Shown one piece after another: positions 44,684 to 52,960 of a stretch of 64,000 nt of DNA. Positions within the stretch are counted from its first letter, which is position 1; each line of letters opens with the position of its first letter. The stretch covers positions 1 through 64,000 of the forward strand of contig JAJDJF010000002.1 in NCBI GenBank assembly GCA_030267065.1, read 5' to 3'. The position numbers and the translations under genes are program-made. Origin of the DNA: Desulfovibrio sp. OttesenSCG-928-C06. Its GTDB lineage: Bacteria; Desulfobacterota; Desulfovibrionia; Desulfovibrionales; Desulfovibrionaceae. The notes under the pieces are model-generated. The model saw nothing but the letters and a program-made list of their open reading frames with translations. It had not been told where the DNA came from and ran no database searches.

Positions 44684-45263
44684 CTTGAAATCCTCCATCT
44701 ATAAAAAATGTAACTGACGGTATTTATGTACCTGGATTTTCAAGCGTAATTGCACCCTGCATCTTGCAGGTCCAGGCCGGATTCCGCCAGCACAGGCATC
44801 TGCTCTAACGGAACTCGGTTACTTATACGCTGTTTTAAAAAAAAGCAAGACTTTTGCCGCAAGAAATAGCTAAAATAAATCAGGGTCAAAACCTGCCCTT
44901 GCGTTAGCTGAAAGATAAAAAGCGCTTTACTGCCGGATTTTATGAAAAAACAGCACCAGAGCGCTCTACAGCGCACTCCTTTGACTTATAGTATATATTA
45001 TGAATGCGCAGCACGGAACCGTATCCTGTTGACTGCGGCCCGGCTACCGGTTTATCTGAAACAGATGGCACGGCCAGCCCGGATATTCAGTATCCGGCGT
45101 AGCGCTGCATCATATTTCAGATTAAAATTGCAGTTTAAGTTGGCTGGCCCGGCATACTTTTCTTGACAAAATATCGAAAACGCATATACATCTTGCCGTT
45201 CGAAGGCGCTGCCGCCATTGCGCGGCCTGTGCTTTTAGCAGATACTTTTCAACCGAGACAAGC
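44684..45263. other. Divergent intergenic region between rpmB and yceD
   Basis: About 580 bases. Minus strand: TTGCTT with TATAAG 15 bases away (44822-44848) may drive rpmB, whose leader contains a CCTGCA-AGA-TGCAGG hairpin. Plus strand: promoter at 45163-45190 for yceD-rpmF. A hairpin CCGGATA-TTCAG-TATCCGG (45079-45097) lies between. Frames on both strands (e.g. 44740-44976) look random. Confidence 0.45.
45163..45190 (+). promoter_or_regulatory. Sigma-70 promoter of the yceD-rpmF-plsX-fabH operon
   Basis: TTGACA (45163-45168, a perfect -35) and TATACA (45185-45190) are separated by 16 bases, about 73 bases before the first start codon. Confidence 0.72.
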
Positions 45264-45815
45264 ATGTACAGCACCTGGGCTCCGCTTCAGGCCATCCTGA
45301 ATACCGGGCCGCACTATATTCTGGAAGACCAGTCCATCTGGACAGGTCCCATTGAGGAATTCAAAATCCCCTGCCGTATTTCCGGGCCTGTAAAGGCGGA
45401 ATTTGATATCTTTCCGCAAGAGGACGGTCTTTTGATCCGCGGAAAAATCACTGGCCAGGTCACTGTGCCGTGCAGCCGCTGCGCGGAAGACGCCGTACAT
45501 GAAATCCGGCACGAGTTCGACAGCTTTGAGCCACTCCCGGCTGATGATGAAGCTGAAGATGCGGAACCGGATCCGGATATTGATGAGTATTTCATTCGCT
45601 ACTCGCCGCAGGGCACCGGCCTGGAAGTAAATCTGGGCGCGCTGGCCTGGGAAGAATTCGCGCAGACCTTGCCCGTGCATCCTCTTTGCACGCAAAATTG
45701 CGCGGGCTTATGCCCCAAGTGCGGCAAGAACCTGAATAACGATGCCTGCGAATGTGAAAAAGAAGATTACGATCCCCGCATGGCCAAGCTGCGCGGGCTA
45801 AAAATAAACAAATAG
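45264..45815 (+). CDS. yceD: YceD/DUF177 family 23S rRNA accumulation protein
   Basis: A 183-residue protein of the DUF177 family that is encoded next to rpmF in most bacteria and is linked to 23S rRNA stability. The conserved Cys motifs are visible: CSRCAEDAVHE in the middle and CAGLCPKCGKNLN near the C-terminus, the latter resembling a zinc ribbon. An acidic loop (EDAEPDPDIDEYF) lies between. It starts an operon with rpmF, plsX and fabH; the gap to rpmF is 80 bases. Confidence 0.88.
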   Translation: MYSTWAPLQAILNTGPHYILEDQSIWTGPIEEFKIPCRISGPVKAEFDIFPQEDGLLIRGKITGQVTVPCSRCAEDAVHEIRHEFDSFEPLPADDEAEDAEPDPDIDEYFIRYSPQGTGLEVNLGALAWEEFAQTLPVHPLCTQNCAGLCPKCGKNLNNDACECEKEDYDPRMAKLRGLKINK

Positions 45816-45895
45816 CCGGTTCTTGTCCGTAAAATAGCCTTTTGGCTATGGACAAGTTTTCCACATCAGGCTAGAAGCCGCTCAAGGAGAAGACA

Positions 45896-46075
45896 ATGGC
45901 CGTTCAACAGAATAAAAAATCCAAGTCCAAAAAAGGCATGCGCCGTTCCCACGACCGCGTGGCCATCCCCACCCTGGTTCTTTGCAAATGCGGCGAAAGC
46001 ACTGTGCCGCACAGCGTTTGCCCGTCCTGCGGTACCTATCGCGGCAGACAGATGGTAGACGTTTCTGCGGAGTAG
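45896..46075 (+). CDS. rpmF: 50S ribosomal protein L32
   Basis: A 59-residue protein, MAVQQNKKSKSKKGMRRSHD at the start, with a zinc-binding CKCGESTVPHSVCPSCG motif; this is the C+ form of L32. The basic N-terminal tail and length are typical. AAGGAGA precedes the ATG at 45896. It stands between yceD and plsX, the usual order, and its TAG ends seven bases before the plsX GTG. Confidence 0.95.
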   Translation: MAVQQNKKSKSKKGMRRSHDRVAIPTLVLCKCGESTVPHSVCPSCGTYRGRQMVDVSAE

Positions 46076-46082
46076 CCGGCAA

Positions 46083-47273
46083 GTGAGCGCTTGGGATAAC
46101 CCCGACCCCTCACAGGGCACGGTTCCGGAACAGGAAACCAGACAGACTTCCACGCAAGGCCAGGCACAGGATCAACACTGTGCCTCTTCAGACATGGCCT
46201 CTGCGCAGGAGTCTGTTTCTGCATTTGCAGCCAGCAAGTCCGGCCCGCCGGTTATCGCCGTGGACACCATGGGCGGTGACTTCGGGCCTTCCGTCACCGT
46301 GCCCGGCGCTTTGCGCGGAGCCAGAGAATGCGGTTGCAAGCTGCTTCTGGTCGGCATTGACAGCGAGGTAGAGGCGGAACTCTCAAAGCATGACTCCAGC
46401 GGGGTCAGCTATGAAATCGTCCATGCCTCGCAAGTAGCGGAAATGCATGAAAAGCCGTCGGATATCCTGCGCCGCAAAAAAGACTCATCCATTCAGGTGG
46501 CCTGCCGTCTGGTCAAGGAAGGCCGGGCCGATGGGCTGATTAGCCCCGGACACTCAGGCGCTACCGTGGCCTGCGCCATGTTCATTATAGGGCGCATCCC
46601 CGGTGTGGAGCGTCTGGCTCTGGCCACACTTGCCCCATCCGAAAAGGAAGCCACCGTCCTGCTGGACGTTGGCGCCAATGTGGACTGCCGCCCTCACCAC
46701 CTATTCCAGTTCGGCCTTATGGGGTCGATCATGGCTCAAACCTTGCTGAGTCGCCCCTCCCCTTCCGTTGGTATTCTGTCCATCGGTGAGGAAGAGGGCA
46801 AAGGCAACTCGCTGGTCAAAGACGCTTACGAACTGCTCAAAATGGCCCAGAATCTAAATTTTGTGGGCAACATTGAAGGGCGTGACATCTTCACCGGAGA
46901 TGTCGATGTGGTTGTTTGCGATGGCTTTGTCGGCAACGTGGCCCTCAAGCTGGCCGAAGGGCTGGCTACTTCAATGGGCCGCATCCTCAAGAGAGAGCTG
47001 CTTTCAAGCTTTATCTACAAAATCGGAGCTTTGCTTTCAAAAGGAGCGCTCAGGCGCTTCAAGGAAGTGGTAGACTACGCCGAATACGGCGGCGCGCCGC
47101 TTCTGGGTCTTCAGGGCGTGGCTCTGGTCTGCCACGGAAAATCCAACTCCAAGGCCATATCAAGCGCCGTCAAAATGGCTTCCACCTTTGTGGAAAAAAA
47201 TACCAACACGCTGCTGGTAAACGCCATCAGTGCCAATGAAGAACTTACCCTGTACAGCAAGGCAACCAAGTAA
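46083..47273 (+). CDS. plsX: Phosphate acyltransferase PlsX
   Basis: A 396-residue enzyme that converts acyl-ACP to acyl-phosphate at the start of phospholipid synthesis. The conserved IAVDTMGGDFGPS motif begins only at about residue 57, PGHSGATVACAMF is the second, and the C-terminal VVCDGFVGNVALKL is a family signature. The upstream 55 residues are Gln/Ser/Thr-rich and look disordered, so the GTG at 46083 may not be the only start; an in-frame ATG at 46194 would give the usual N-terminus but lacks a clear ribosome site. It is followed by fabH after about 40 bases. Confidence 0.93.
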   Translation: MSAWDNPDPSQGTVPEQETRQTSTQGQAQDQHCASSDMASAQESVSAFAASKSGPPVIAVDTMGGDFGPSVTVPGALRGARECGCKLLLVGIDSEVEAELSKHDSSGVSYEIVHASQVAEMHEKPSDILRRKKDSSIQVACRLVKEGRADGLISPGHSGATVACAMFIIGRIPGVERLALATLAPSEKEATVLLDVGANVDCRPHHLFQFGLMGSIMAQTLLSRPSPSVGILSIGEEEGKGNSLVKDAYELLKMAQNLNFVGNIEGRDIFTGDVDVVVCDGFVGNVALKLAEGLATSMGRILKRELLSSFIYKIGALLSKGALRRFKEVVDYAEYGGAPLLGLQGVALVCHGKSNSKAISSAVKMASTFVEKNTNTLLVNAISANEELTLYSKATK

Positions 47274-47314
47274 ACAGGCTTTCAAACCGCGCAATGCGCT
47301 ACAGGACGAATATA

Positions 47315-48328
47315 ATGCCGGACAATATCTATCTTAACGGGTTCGGGTACTACGCCCCGGAGCGGATTATCACCAACGAGGAAATGACCACCATCGTTGA
47401 CACCAGCGACGAATGGATTGTGACCAGAACAGGCATCAAGGAGCGCCACATCGTGGCCCCCGGAGAAACCTGCTCTGACATGGCTTATGCCGCCTCGGTA
47501 AAAGCCCTGGAAGCTGCCGGCATGGATGCCACGGAACTGACCGCCATTATGTGCGCAACCATCACCGGTGACGGCGTGGTGCCCAACATGGCTACCAAGC
47601 TTCAGCACCGCCTCGGCACCAAAAACACCATTGCCTTTGACTATAACGCCGCTTGCGCCGGTTTTGTATATGGCGTGCATATTGCGCAGGGCTTCATGTG
47701 CACCGATCCCTCGCACAAGATTCTTGTAGTCGCAGGCGAAGTGCTCACCAGCCGCACCAACTGGGACGACCGCACCACCTGCGTGCTGTTCGGCGATGGC
47801 GCGGGCGCAGTTGTCATCTCCAACGAACAGCGCACCCCGGCCAAACCTACCGCCCTTTCCGGCAATGCCATGCTTGAAGGCGTGCTGTCCAGCGCGGACG
47901 GAACCGGTGGAGATCTTCTGACAGCCTACGGCGGCGGAAGCGCGCATCCCTATAAAAAAGGCGATGTGGTCGGCGATGAGTTCTTCCTCTACATGAACGG
48001 CCGCGAAGTGTACAAATACGCGGTGCGCAACATGACCGGCATCTGCAACACGTTGATGGAAAAGCTCGGCTACACCATTGATGACATTGACGTGCTTGTG
48101 CCGCATCAGGCCAACCTGCGCATTATCGAAGCCGTGGGCGATCGCCTTAAAATCGATCCATCCAAGGTGTTCATCAACGTGCACAAGTACGGCAATACCT
48201 CGTGCGCCTCCATCCCGCTGGCCCTTGGCGAAGCGGTGGAAAGCGGCTTTATCAAGCCCGGCATGCGTGTAATGCTCTGCACCTTTGGCGGCGGCATGAC
48301 TTGGTCGGCAGCCATCCTCAAATTCTAA
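47315..48328 (+). CDS. fabH: Beta-ketoacyl-ACP synthase III
   Basis: A 337-residue condensing enzyme that starts fatty-acid synthesis by joining acetyl-CoA (or another acyl-CoA) with malonyl-ACP. The catalytic triad is present: Cys in [10 protein letters not shown], His in [10 protein letters not shown] and Asn in [14 protein letters not shown]. The N-terminal [17 protein letters not shown] motif is typical. The start at 47315 follows AGGACG. The next gene is not fabG but a sugar epimerase. Confidence 0.96.
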   Translation: MPDNIYLNGFGYYAPERIITNEEMTTIVDTSDEWIVTRTGIKERHIVAPGETCSDMAYAASVKALEAAGMDATELTAIMCATITGDGVVPNMATKLQHRLGTKNTIAFDYNAACAGFVYGVHIAQGFMCTDPSHKILVVAGEVLTSRTNWDDRTTCVLFGDGAGAVVISNEQRTPAKPTALSGNAMLEGVLSSADGTGGDLLTAYGGGSAHPYKKGDVVGDEFFLYMNGREVYKYAVRNMTGICNTLMEKLGYTIDDIDVLVPHQANLRIIEAVGDRLKIDPSKVFINVHKYGNTSCASIPLALGEAVESGFIKPGMRVMLCTFGGGMTWSAAILKF

Positions 48329-48329
48329 G

Positions 48330-49355
48330 ATGAGCGCATATCAAAAACTGCTGGAAAGTTTGCGCGGCAAGCGCGAAGTCTGGCTGATTACCGGAGCGGC
48401 GGGGTTCATCGGTTCTAATCTGGTGGAAACCCTGCTGAAAGCCGGTCAGGAAGTGCGCGGTCTGGACAATTTCTTTACCGGACACAAAAAGAATCTTGAT
48501 CTGGTCAGAGAAGCTGTGGGCGCTGAAGCCTGGGCTGGTTTTACCTTCATTGAGGGCGATATCCGGCTGTCGGATGATTGCGCCAGGGCTTGCGCTGGTG
48601 TTGATTATGTGCTGCATCAGGCTGCGCTCGGCTCGGTTCCGCGTTCTATCGAAGATCCGTCCCTGACCAACTCCTGCAATATTGACGGCTTCCTGAACAT
48701 GCTGGTGGCGGCCCGCAACGCCAAGGTCAAAAACTTTGTTTACGCGGCTTCCAGCTCCACTTATGGCGATGAGCCAACTCTGCCCAAGCAGGAAGACCGC
48801 ATCGGCAATCCTTTGTCTCCCTATGCGGTGACAAAACTGGTGGATGAACTGTACGCCAAAGTTTTTGCAACCACTTATGGCTTTGAATGCATCGGACTGC
48901 GCTACTTCAACATTTTTGGCGAGCGCCAAGACCCTGAAGGCGCTTACGCGGCAGTCATTCCCAAGTGGTTTGCCGGTGCCATGGGTGGCGAGACCATCCA
49001 TATTAATGGTGACGGCGAAACCTCACGCGACTTCTGCTTTATAGATAACTGTGTGCAGGCCAACCTGCTGGCCGCCAAAACGGAAAAACCGGAAGCGCGC
49101 AATCAGGTTTACAACGTGGCAGTTGGCGAACGCACCTCGCTCAACCAGCTTTTTGAGATGATCAAAAGCGAAGCCGCGCGCCACAGCAGTGCCGCCAGCG
49201 GAGTCAAGGCTGAATACCGCGACTTCCGTGCCGGAGACGTGCGCCACTCGCTGGCAGACATCAGCAAAGCCAGAACGCTGCTCGGCTACGAGCCGGAATA
49301 CACTCTGGCACAGGGGCTGGAGCGTTGCTCCGCTTGGTACGCCAAGCACCTTTAA
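48330..49355 (+). CDS. NAD-dependent sugar epimerase, WbpP/TviC-like UDP-GlcNAc C4-epimerase
   Basis: A 341-residue short-chain dehydrogenase/epimerase. The NAD site reads [15 protein letters not shown], the next strand [13 protein letters not shown] is characteristic of the WbpP/TviC group rather than GalE, the catalytic YxxxK is in [13 protein letters not shown], and [11 protein letters not shown] provides the Ser/Thr. The enzyme probably interconverts UDP-GlcNAc and UDP-GalNAc (or their uronic acids) for surface polysaccharide. It starts one base after the fabH stop, so it belongs to the operon, which is unusual. It ends at a bidirectional terminator. Confidence 0.9.
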   Translation: MSAYQKLLESLRGKREVWLITGAAGFIGSNLVETLLKAGQEVRGLDNFFTGHKKNLDLVREAVGAEAWAGFTFIEGDIRLSDDCARACAGVDYVLHQAALGSVPRSIEDPSLTNSCNIDGFLNMLVAARNAKVKNFVYAASSSTYGDEPTLPKQEDRIGNPLSPYAVTKLVDELYAKVFATTYGFECIGLRYFNIFGERQDPEGAYAAVIPKWFAGAMGGETIHINGDGETSRDFCFIDNCVQANLLAAKTEKPEARNQVYNVAVGERTSLNQLFEMIKSEAARHSSAASGVKAEYRDFRAGDVRHSLADISKARTLLGYEPEYTLAQGLERCSAWYAKHL

Positions 49356-49374
49356 GCAGAAACATATCTAAAGT

Positions 49375-49408
49375 AATAAAAAAGGCCGCTCAAGCGGCCT
49401 TTTTTATT
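49375..49408. terminator. Bidirectional Rho-independent terminator
   Basis: GGCCGCT-CA-AGCGGCC flanked by a run of A on the left and six T on the right; serves the plus-strand fabH operon and the convergent greA. Confidence 0.92.
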
Positions 49409-49424
49409 ACTTATATAAGGCCGG

Positions 49425-49913
49425 CTAATCCGCAAAAATGGCTTCGCCTCTGAATTCTACATCAACGATCTCATAGTTGATCCTGCCGCGCGGGGCATCC
49501 ACCACGATATCATCGCCAGCTTCCTTGCCAAGCAGCGCTCTGGCCACCGGAGAAAGAACCGAGATACCACCGGAAACCAGATCGGTTTCGTCCGGACCTA
49601 CGATGGTGTATTCTTTTTCCTCGTCAGTATCCTGATCAACAATGCGCACCGTGGAGCCGTAGATAACCTTGTCTCCGCCCAGCTTTGCAAAATCCACAAC
49701 GTTAAAGGTAGGCAGGCGCGATTCGATATAGCTGATTCTGGCCTCCAGCATACCCTGGCGCTCGCGCGCGGCATCGTAACCGGCATTCTCGCTCAGGTCG
49801 CCTTCTTCACGGGCTTCCTGAATGACTTTGGCGATCTCGGGGCGTTCCTTCTTGAGGCTGTCCAGCTCTGCGCGCAGGCGATCAAAACCTTTTTGCGAAA
49901 TGGGGATGTTCAT
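49425..49913 (-). CDS. greA: Transcript cleavage factor GreA
   Basis: A 162-residue GreA. The N-terminal coiled coil (about 10-75) ends in the tip DLSENAGYDAARERQG, which holds the acidic catalytic residues that enter the RNA polymerase secondary channel. The C-terminal FKBP-like domain follows from about residue 80. It rescues backtracked RNA polymerase. An AGGTA ribosome site precedes the ATG. It is single and convergent with the fabH operon. Confidence 0.96.
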   Translation of the reverse strand: MNIPISQKGFDRLRAELDSLKKERPEIAKVIQEAREEGDLSENAGYDAARERQGMLEARISYIESRLPTFNVVDFAKLGGDKVIYGSTVRIVDQDTDEEKEYTIVGPDETDLVSGGISVLSPVARALLGKEAGDDIVVDAPRGRINYEIVDVEFRGEAIFAD

Positions 49914-50276
49914 TACCTGATTCCTATAATTATTTTATTTGCGACCAAGCGTTTGCGGTTCAAGCTTTAACTGCCGCCTGCAAACACTCCTCGCTCACCA
50001 GCCATTCATAACTGCCGGTGAAAATGGTTACTTTCAAGCCATGTGCAAAGAGGTGATTTCCATCCATGCAAACGGCAAAAAAATATCAGCCGCGAAGCCA
50101 TCCCAAAGCCGGAACAGCTGCGCGTCCGCAACCAAAAAGCGCACGCTCAATCTAAGCGCACGCTTCGAATTCTTAGTATACATCAAAAAACTTTTTTATC
50201 CAAGCAAAAGACGCCCAAAAAACACCCAGAACAATCACCAAATAAAACACACTGTTATGCCATTTTTCACAATCAT

Positions 50277-50343
50277 GACAACTTGCCTGATAAATAATCC
50301 GGCCTGACAACAATCTAAAACCTGCAAGTTGTCTCGTTGTCAG
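50277..50343. repeat. Overlapping inverted repeats upstream of hsp20 genes
   Basis: Two interleaved perfect inverted repeats. GACAACTTGC (50277-50286) pairs with GCAAGTTGTC (50324-50333), and CTGACAAC (50304-50311) pairs with GTTGTCAG (50336-50343). Every arm shares the core GACAAC/GTTGTC. They could be operator half-sites for a heat-shock repressor, or mutually exclusive hairpins. Confidence 0.7.
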
Positions 50344-50436
50344 TCTGACGCATGAATCCCAGCAATCCAATCCATGGTTGCAGCAAAAATCCGGAAATCT
50401 GCACAAGATTCCTCCTGAGCGCCTGCCCCTGCCATA

Positions 50437-50464
50437 TTGACAGTCCGGCATTTGAATTTATCTG
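50437..50464 (+). promoter_or_regulatory. Possible sigma-70 promoter for the hsp20 genes
   Basis: TTGACA (50437-50442) and TATCTG (50459-50464) with 16 bases between; perfect -35 but poor -10. The leader to the first Hsp20 start would be about 60 bases. Confidence 0.45.
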
Positions 50465-50532
50465 AAAAACATAAGCAATTAACCGAATCTACATTCATAA
50501 GCGCCCACGCAGCGTAAATGGAGGTAAAAACA

Positions 50533-50943
50533 ATGATAGATTTCAGTTCAATATATGAAGGCCCTAACGACATAGAGCGCATTTTTGAGGACATGTTCAG
50601 AAAAAGTCCACTTGGTTCGCGCCGTCTGTTCCCGCAAGTGAATATCGTTGAAAACGACGAAGGATACATTGTTGACGTATGCGTACCCGGAGTTCCATCG
50701 GATGATATCGAGCTGGTGCTGACAGCCCGCAACCTTATCATCAAGGGCGAACGCAAATCTCCGGAGGGCCGCTACTTCCGGCAGGAACGCATGGCAGGCT
50801 CGTTCCAGCGCGTTCTGACCCTGAACGTCCCGGTAGACAGGGACAAGGTGACGGCTAAAAGCGAAAACGGCATCCTGCGCGTAACCCTGCCCAAGGCCGA
50901 GTCCGTAAAGCCGCGCAAAATATGCATCAACGCAGGATCCTGA
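50533..50943 (+). CDS. Small heat-shock protein, Hsp20 family (first of two)
   Basis: A 136-residue alpha-crystallin-type chaperone that holds unfolding proteins. Residues 45-130 form the alpha-crystallin domain: GYIVDVCVPGVPSDDIELVL, the strand region with FQRVLTLNVPVDRDKV, and the signature AKSENGILRVTLPKAES. It ends with a short C-terminal extension (KPRKICINAGS) in place of a clear I-x-I motif. GGAGGTAAAAACA precedes the ATG at 50533. The paralogue starts 100 bases further on. Regulation by heat is expected, and the upstream repeats may mediate it. Confidence 0.93.
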   Translation: MIDFSSIYEGPNDIERIFEDMFRKSPLGSRRLFPQVNIVENDEGYIVDVCVPGVPSDDIELVLTARNLIIKGERKSPEGRYFRQERMAGSFQRVLTLNVPVDRDKVTAKSENGILRVTLPKAESVKPRKICINAGS

Positions 50944-51043
50944 GCACCGATCACGACAACAGTGCGCACTCTGCCCCGGTGCGAAGATACGCCCGGGAGC
51001 CGCTGCGCACGATTGGAACAGCAAGACTTACCGGAGATAGACA

Positions 51044-51394
51044 ATGAAAGATATTGAAAAAAAGAAAGGCGGCGTTATTCCCGCCACCGACATACTCGAG
51101 ATGGATGACGGCTTCCACATTATCATGGACATGCCAGGCGTAAGCGTTGAGGACATTGTAATAGATATTGAGGAATCAGAACTGAGCATACGCGGAAGCA
51201 GCACATACATGGAGGCAAGCAACAACCTGCGCAGACTGCATACTGAATTTGGGGCGCAACAGTATGAACGTAACTTTACCTTGTCCGATCTTGTGGACCA
51301 CGACAATGTTAAAGCGGATCTTAAAGACGGAGTACTGCGCCTGTATCTCCCCAAGGCTGAATCAATGAAGCCGCGCAGAATAACTATTTCATAA
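51044..51394 (+). CDS. Small heat-shock protein, Hsp20 family (second of two)
   Basis: A 116-residue paralogue with a short N-terminal arm. The alpha-crystallin domain runs from about residue 20 (HIIMDMPGVSVEDIVIDI) to the end (ADLKDGVLRLYLPKAES, KPRRITIS). It shares the DGV/NGILR-LPKAES signature and the KPRRI-type end with the first Hsp20, so the two arose by duplication and may assemble together. The ribosome site is CGGAGATAGACA. Located 100 bases downstream of the first copy and followed by a strong hairpin terminator. Confidence 0.93.
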   Translation: MKDIEKKKGGVIPATDILEMDDGFHIIMDMPGVSVEDIVIDIEESELSIRGSSTYMEASNNLRRLHTEFGAQQYERNFTLSDLVDHDNVKADLKDGVLRLYLPKAESMKPRRITIS

Positions 51395-51463
51395 AATATA
51401 TAAAAGTTTTCATGCAAGTTGTGCCGTGCATTCAGGCATTACATTAATTCAACCAACATTCAG

Positions 51464-51494
51464 ATGCGACCACGGTGTAATACCGTGGTCGCAT
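51464..51494 (+). terminator. Hairpin terminator after the hsp20 genes
   Basis: A perfect 13-bp inverted repeat ATGCGACCACGGT / ACCGTGGTCGCAT with a five-base loop, followed by TTATAATAT (few T). Likely terminator or mRNA-end hairpin. Confidence 0.75.
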
Positions 51495-51654
51495 TTATAA
51501 TATCCTGCATTATATATAGCACTACATGCAATATTTTGTTGACGTAGCTCATGGATTAGTGCATGGCCTTTAATCAGGACCGCATATTCAGGCTGTAACG
51601 GTTATGCCTGAAGTAAGAGCGGATGTTTTATCTTTTTCTGTGAGGTTTTCTTTT

Positions 51655-51921
51655 ATGTCCAAGTCTCTCTATGTGGGCAACCTGCCTTGGTCTGCAACTG
51701 AAGAGGAAGTACAGAACCTGTTTGCCCCGCACGGCAACGTTCTGTCCGTAAAGCTCATCAATGATCGCGAAACCGGACGCGCACGCGGCTTCGGTTTTGT
51801 TGAAATGGATGACAGCGATGCAGCCACTGCGGTTGAAGCGCTTGACGGCAGCAGCTTCGGCGGACGCACCCTGCGTGTGAACGAAGCCCAGCCCAAGGCC
51901 CCACGCCAGCCGCGCTACTAG
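51655..51921 (+). CDS. RNA-recognition-motif (RRM) RNA-binding protein
   Basis: An 88-residue single-RRM protein of the bacterial Rbp type. RNP2 is LYVGNLPW and RNP1 is ARGFGFVEM, and the basic C-terminal tail after VNEAQPK is short (KAPRQPRY). Such proteins bind single-stranded RNA and in other bacteria are cold- or stress-induced. The ATG at 51655 is chosen because the RRM starts there; the frame is open upstream to 51604. GAGG lies about ten bases before. It is followed by over 200 bases before a strong terminator. Confidence 0.93.
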   Translation: MSKSLYVGNLPWSATEEEVQNLFAPHGNVLSVKLINDRETGRARGFGFVEMDDSDAATAVEALDGSSFGGRTLRVNEAQPKAPRQPRY

Positions 51922-52135
51922 AAATCATTTCATAAGCAGGATTTCAGATCTCCGACAAGCCCATATGACTGGGTCCTAAAAGGGCCAAAAAAACTGGGTA
52001 AAATGTTCAGAGCCGGGCAAGGTATAGTTATATACAAGCTTCGCGCTGGAGAAGTAGGCCAAGGTGGGCATAATCAGAGACAAAAAGACCTTATGAAATA
52101 AAATCTAATCTGCGTTACCAATTTTTATTGGGATT
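51922..52135 (+). other. Long 3' region or candidate small RNA after the RRM gene
   Basis: 214 bases between the RRM stop and a strong terminator contain no gene. ACTGGGT occurs twice (51968 and 51994) and a TATAGT box is present near 52023. The piece could be a long 3' untranslated region or a separate small RNA; no known RNA family was recognised. Confidence 0.35.
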
Positions 52136-52167
52136 ACCCGCCATTCAAGTAATGGCGGGTTTTTTTA
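52136..52167 (+). terminator. Strong Rho-independent terminator
   Basis: ACCCGCCATT-CAAGT-AATGGCGGGT, a perfect 10-bp stem followed by seven T. Confidence 0.92.
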
Positions 52168-52247
52168 TGCTTTTTTAATAGATTTCCGTTCAGCTTTTGC
52201 TTATCTTTTTCTGAAGTCATCTCATAAATAATCCAATCACCAATACC

Positions 52248-52262
52248 GACCGGCAGCCGGTC
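52248..52262. promoter_or_regulatory. Palindrome next to the lipoprotein ribosome site
   Basis: GACCGGC-A-GCCGGTC, fully palindromic with one central base, six bases before the ribosome site GGAG of the lipoprotein gene. A possible operator. Confidence 0.45.
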
Positions 52263-52278
52263 AGCAATGGAGTTGTAT

Positions 52279-52746
52279 ATGAACAAAGCACTAACTAGAA
52301 ATATTTCTATTTCGTTTATTTTGATACTTGCGTTGTTTGCCGCCGGGTGCGCCTCACAGGGCGGGCAGGACTATACCAGAAATCAGGAAAGAAGGGCCAT
52401 GACTGTGCAGCGCGGCGTAGTTACTGACGTGCGCATTGTAAACGTAAGCGAGGATTCCACTATGCTTGGACCCTCCATGGGCGGTGTGGCCGGCGGCGTG
52501 CTGGGCAGCCTTATCGGAGGCGGTTCCGGACGGGTGCTGGGCGCTGTCGGCGGCGCGGCTGTTGGTGCCCTTGGCGGCGCGGCTGTAGAAAAACAGGTGC
52601 GCGACAAGCAGGCCTACCAGCTTTTCGTCAAGCTGGACAGCGGCGGTGAGCTTGCGGTGGTGCAGGATATGGATATTTCCTTCCAGTCCGGAGATCGTGT
52701 GCAGGTACTGACCAGCAGTGACGGCAAGACACGGGTGCAGCACTAA
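52279..52746 (+). CDS. Glycine-zipper outer-membrane lipoprotein (SlyB/Pcp-like)
   Basis: A 155-residue lipoprotein. The signal peptide ends in the lipobox FAAGC, so Cys28 or nearby is lipidated. Residues 70-110 form a Gly-rich double helix hairpin (GGVAGGVLGSLIGGGSG and GAVGGAAVGALGGAAVE), the glycine zipper 2TM motif of SlyB/Pcp/17-kDa antigen. The C-terminal part is a small beta domain. It probably stabilises the outer membrane. The start at 52279 follows GGAG at six bases. A hairpin terminator lies about 140 bases downstream. Confidence 0.9.
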   Translation: MNKALTRNISISFILILALFAAGCASQGGQDYTRNQERRAMTVQRGVVTDVRIVNVSEDSTMLGPSMGGVAGGVLGSLIGGGSGRVLGAVGGAAVGALGGAAVEKQVRDKQAYQLFVKLDSGGELAVVQDMDISFQSGDRVQVLTSSDGKTRVQH

Positions 52747-52887
52747 CAACTTGCGCCGCGCTGCCTGGCGATGAAAACACTGCTAAAACAGGCGGCAGCA
52801 GGACGAGCACCCTGTATTGCACATACTGTTTTGCACTAACAGGTATTAATGTCTTGCCTTTTAAACATCATGCTACTATTTTTGAAT

Positions 52888-52914
52888 GGCCGCACGGGAT
52901 ATTCCCGTGTGGCC
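52888..52914 (+). terminator. Hairpin before the RarD genes
   Basis: An 11-bp stem GGCCGCACGGG / CCCGTGTGGCC (one G-T) with loop ATATT, then TATTTATTT. Likely terminator between the lipoprotein and RarD genes. Confidence 0.6.
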
Positions 52915-52960
52915 TATTTATTTGGCGCAGCCAGCCTAGCGCCGCCAACCCGGTGTGACC

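Larger units (their letters stand above)
49914..50532. other. Long divergent intergenic region upstream of the hsp20 pair
   Basis: About 620 bases, low in GC, without a supported gene. Frames at 49939-50307 and 50043-50297 look random. It carries nested inverted repeats (50277-50343) and a promoter-like element (50437-50464), annotated separately. No CIRCE element and no sigma-32 consensus were recognised. Confidence 0.5.

Noticed and set aside
44740-44976. Minus-strand 78-codon frame upstream of rpmB
   Set aside because: Overlaps the probable rpmB promoter and leader and has no recognisable features.
49939-50307. Frames of 84-122 codons in the region before the hsp20 genes
   Set aside because: Lys/Thr/Asn-rich translations without motif; region reads as AT-rich intergenic DNA.
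50277-50343. CIRCE element for HrcA before hsp20
   Set aside because: The repeats do not contain the TTAGCACTC/GAGTGCTAA arms.
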